Source: an uncultured Flavobacteriaceae bacterium (GTDB lineage Bacteria; Bacteroidota; Bacteroidia; Flavobacteriales; Flavobacteriaceae). From it: DNA of 64,000 nucleotides. Position 1 is the first letter of the stretch; each line of letters opens with the position of its first letter. Position numbers and translations under genes: made by a program. Location of the stretch: assembly GCA_943789365.1 (NCBI GenBank), contig CALSTV010000001.1:744001-808000 (forward strand), written 5' to 3'. A model generated the notes under the pieces. That model was not told the DNA's origin. It did not search any database and saw only the letters and a list, made by a program, of their open reading frames with translations. Positions 62,679 to 64,000 of this stretch are shown in pieces.

Positions 62679-62752
62679 TGAGCGCAGAAGGATTCGAACC
62701 TTCGACCGCCTCCTTAGAAGGGAGGTGCTCTATCCAGCTGAGCTATGCGCCC
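62679..62752 (-). tRNA. tRNA-Arg (anticodon TCT)
   Basis: Cloverleaf: acceptor GGGCGCA / TGCGCTC, D-arm AGCTCAGCTGGATAGAGC, anticodon arm CCTCC-CTTCTAA-GGAGG with TCT, T-arm GAAGG-TTCGAAT-CCTTC, discriminator A; CCA not encoded. Last gene of a three-tRNA operon. Its 3' end is the source of a 17-bp duplicate at 59395-59411. Confidence 0.96.
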
Positions 62753-62801
62753 ATTAAAGATACCAGAGTATCTTCAATGCAATTAAAATTCTTTTACTAA
62801 G

Positions 62802-62876
62802 TCGGGGTGGCAGGATTCGAACCTGCGACCTCCTCGTCCCAAACGAGGCGCGATGACCGGGCTACGCTACACCCCG
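62802..62876 (-). tRNA. tRNA-Pro (anticodon TGG)
   Basis: Acceptor CGGGGTG / CACCCCG, anticodon loop TTTGGGA flanked by CTCG / CGAG, T-arm with GGTTCGAAT. Middle gene of the tRNA operon. Its first ten bases are copied in every unit of the 54-bp repeat upstream. Confidence 0.95.
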
Positions 62877-63085
62877 AAGGTGTGAACGGTAGTGTAGTTT
62901 ATCTCGAGCTTGTCGAGAGACTACACCCCGAAGGTGTGAACGGTAGTGTAGTTTATCTCGAGCTTGTCGAGAGACTACACCCCGAAGGTGTGAACGGTAG
63001 TGTAGTTTATCTCGAGCTTGTCGAGAGACTACACCCCGAAGGTGTGAACGGTAGTGTAGTTTATCTCGAGCTTGTCGAGAGCATA
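62867..63085. repeat. 54-bp tandem repeat grown from the tRNA-Pro 5' end
   Basis: About four units. On the minus strand each begins CGGGGTGTAG (the start of tRNA-Pro), then TCTCTCGACAAGCTCGAGA (hairpin TCTCGA-caagc-TCGAGA), then AAACTACAC and a GTTCACACCTT linker. GTGTAGT and ACTACAC enclose the inner hairpin, making a longer stem. It lies between tRNA-Pro and tRNA-Ser. Confidence 0.92.
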
Positions 63086-63114
63086 CATACCTAATAAAAA
63101 AGACAAAAAAATTG

Positions 63115-63201
63115 CGGAGAGGAAGGGATTCGAACCCCCGGTACCCGTAAAGGTACAACTCCTTAGCAGGGAGCCCCGTTCGGCCACTCCGGCACCTCTC
63201 C
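63115..63201 (-). tRNA. tRNA-Ser (anticodon GCT)
   Basis: Class II tRNA with long variable arm: acceptor GGAGAGG / CCTCTCC, anticodon loop CTGCTAA flanked by CTCC / GGAG, T-arm GGGTTCGAATCC, discriminator G. First gene of the Ser-Pro-Arg operon. The ~305 bp from here to the next gene hold only AT-rich sequence and a short AGCAGGT triple repeat near 63422. Confidence 0.95.
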
Positions 63202-63506
63202 TAGATTTTTCAATCTGTAATTTTAATTTGTAAAAGAACTTAATTTTTGCGTGTGCAAATGTAACTCTCCTTTTAGTATTTCACAACAATTTTATGACTT
63301 TTTTTTAATAAAAATCATTTTAAATTCGACCATGTGTAGATTGACTCTTTCTATTTAAGCAATTCACTCGAACCAAACCCTTGAAATAAAGAAAATTAGA
63401 TTGGTTCTTCCTATTCCAAAGTAGCAGGTAGCAGGTAGCAATGGAAAATAACCCGAAAACCAAATAACCGAACAACTAAAGAACCCATAAATAGAAAGGC
63501 TAAATA

Positions 63507-64000
63507 CTACTCAGGATACTCAATTCTCAAATGATAAATGTTCTTCAACTTCTTTTTGAGTACCTTTTTTATAGTTTCAATTTCTCTAAAAGTGATATTG
63601 GCATTTCGAAACTGACCATCGGCCATTTGCTTGGCGGTGATTTTATCGATTAATTCATCAATCATCTGAGCTGTGGGTGTTTTTAAACTTTTAGAGGCTG
63701 CTTCTGCTGCATCGCACATCATCAGAATAGCTGTTTCTCTAGAAAATGGAATGGGTCCAGGGTATTGAAAATCTTCTTTTCGTATGCTTTCCAAATTACC
63801 CTCTTCTTCCTTTTTTAAAAAATAATAAACTGTACTGGTACCATGATGTGTTCGTATAAAGTCGATAATTCTATCTGGAAGTCCGTATTTTTTTGCCAAT
63901 TCAATACCATTCAATACATGTTCTATGATGATACGCGCACTGTCTTTCGGTGCTAAATCGTCATGTGGATTTACTGCTGTAGATTGATTTTCCGTAAAAT
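63507..64000 (-). CDS. HD-domain phosphohydrolase (7TM-HD/PgpH type), C-terminal part
   Basis: The frame is open to the end of the window, so only the last ~164 residues are seen. NPHDDLAPKDSARIIIEHVL then NGIELAKKYGLPDRIIDFIR and THHGTSTVYYFLK are characteristic of the HD domain of 7TM-HD proteins (PgpH family), known in other bacteria as c-di-AMP phosphodiesterases. MMCDAAEAASKSLKTPTAQM is the matching C-terminal block. The membrane and 7TM parts would lie beyond position 64000. The TTG at 63914 is an internal Leu, not a start. Confidence 0.85.
   Translation of the reverse strand, partial: FTENQSTAVNPHDDLAPKDSARIIIEHVLNGIELAKKYGLPDRIIDFIRTHHGTSTVYYFLKKEEEGNLESIRKEDFQYPGPIPFSRETAILMMCDAAEAASKSLKTPTAQMIDELIDKITAKQMADGQFRNANITFREIETIKKVLKKKLKNIYHLRIEYPE

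Noticed and set aside
62807..63094. A 95-residue protein with four repeats (HPEGVNGSVVYLELVERL-like)
   Set aside because: It is the tRNA-Pro gene plus the 54-bp tandem repeat read in frame by chance (54 is a multiple of 3); the opposite-strand repeat protein at 62862-63158 is rejected for the same reason.

Overview
The window looks like chromosomal DNA of a marine member of the Flavobacteriaceae (Bacteroidota). The sequence is AT-rich and has -7 promoter boxes of the TAnnTTTG type. It carries a type IX secretion sorting domain, a hybrid two-component regulator with Reg_prop repeats, a Porin_10-type porin, a sulfatase lipoprotein, and the folP / DUF1599 / BT_3928 neighbourhood typical of the group. 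Genus and species cannot be fixed from sequence reading alone.

Region by region. (1) 0-9.3 kb, minus strand: a polymorphic-toxin locus. A T9SS-sorted secreted protein (broken by a frameshift) precedes a 2166-residue SpvB/FG-GAP/RHS protein ending in an HEYGH metalloprotease-like tip. A small lipoprotein follows 1 nt later, then an orphan RHS tip with an NlpC/P60- or CHAP-like domain preceded by about 100 bp of duplicated RHS core. (2) 9.4-32.4 kb: housekeeping genes, including a methyltransferase, folP, rnhB, a porin, dapF, mltG, a LMW phosphatase, dnaA, ribD, prmC, trmD and rplS. A LysE-family gene is frameshifted. (3) 32.8-36.5 kb: monomeric NADP-isocitrate dehydrogenase and a HigBA-type toxin-antitoxin pair. 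(4) 36.5-51.7 kb: a sugar-acid catabolic region. Two paralogous LacI regulators flank kdgK - PPi-type phosphofructokinase - eda, followed by a Zn alcohol dehydrogenase, uxaA, uxaB, a lactonase, an SDR dehydrogenase, a FucP-type permease, a mutarotase and a sulfatase. Together these can be written as a complete non-phosphorylative route from L-galactose through L-galactonate, D-tagaturonate, D-altronate, KDG and KDPG to pyruvate and glyceraldehyde-3-phosphate. (5) 51.7-56.7 kb: a DUF4251 protein and a large hybrid sensor/AraC regulator. (6) 56.7-62.7 kb: an accessory block beside tRNA-Arg. It holds two complementary halves of one ORF6N gene sharing an identical 175-bp segment, a DUF2971 gene, a decayed IS3 element, a HipBST-like operon, and a nine-copy array of a 107-bp hairpin repeat. 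Stray copies of that repeat lie at 56.7 and 59.4 kb. (7) 62.7-64 kb: a tRNA Ser-Pro-Arg operon with a 54-bp repeat growing out of the tRNA-Pro 5' end, then the end of an HD-domain phosphohydrolase that runs off the window.

The most interesting systems are the L-galactose module with its two LacI regulators and their diverged palindromic operators, the RHS locus with an orphan tip cassette, and the tRNA-Arg hotspot with hairpin repeats and a single-crossover-like duplication. Function calls rest on motif recognition and gene order; no database search was possible.
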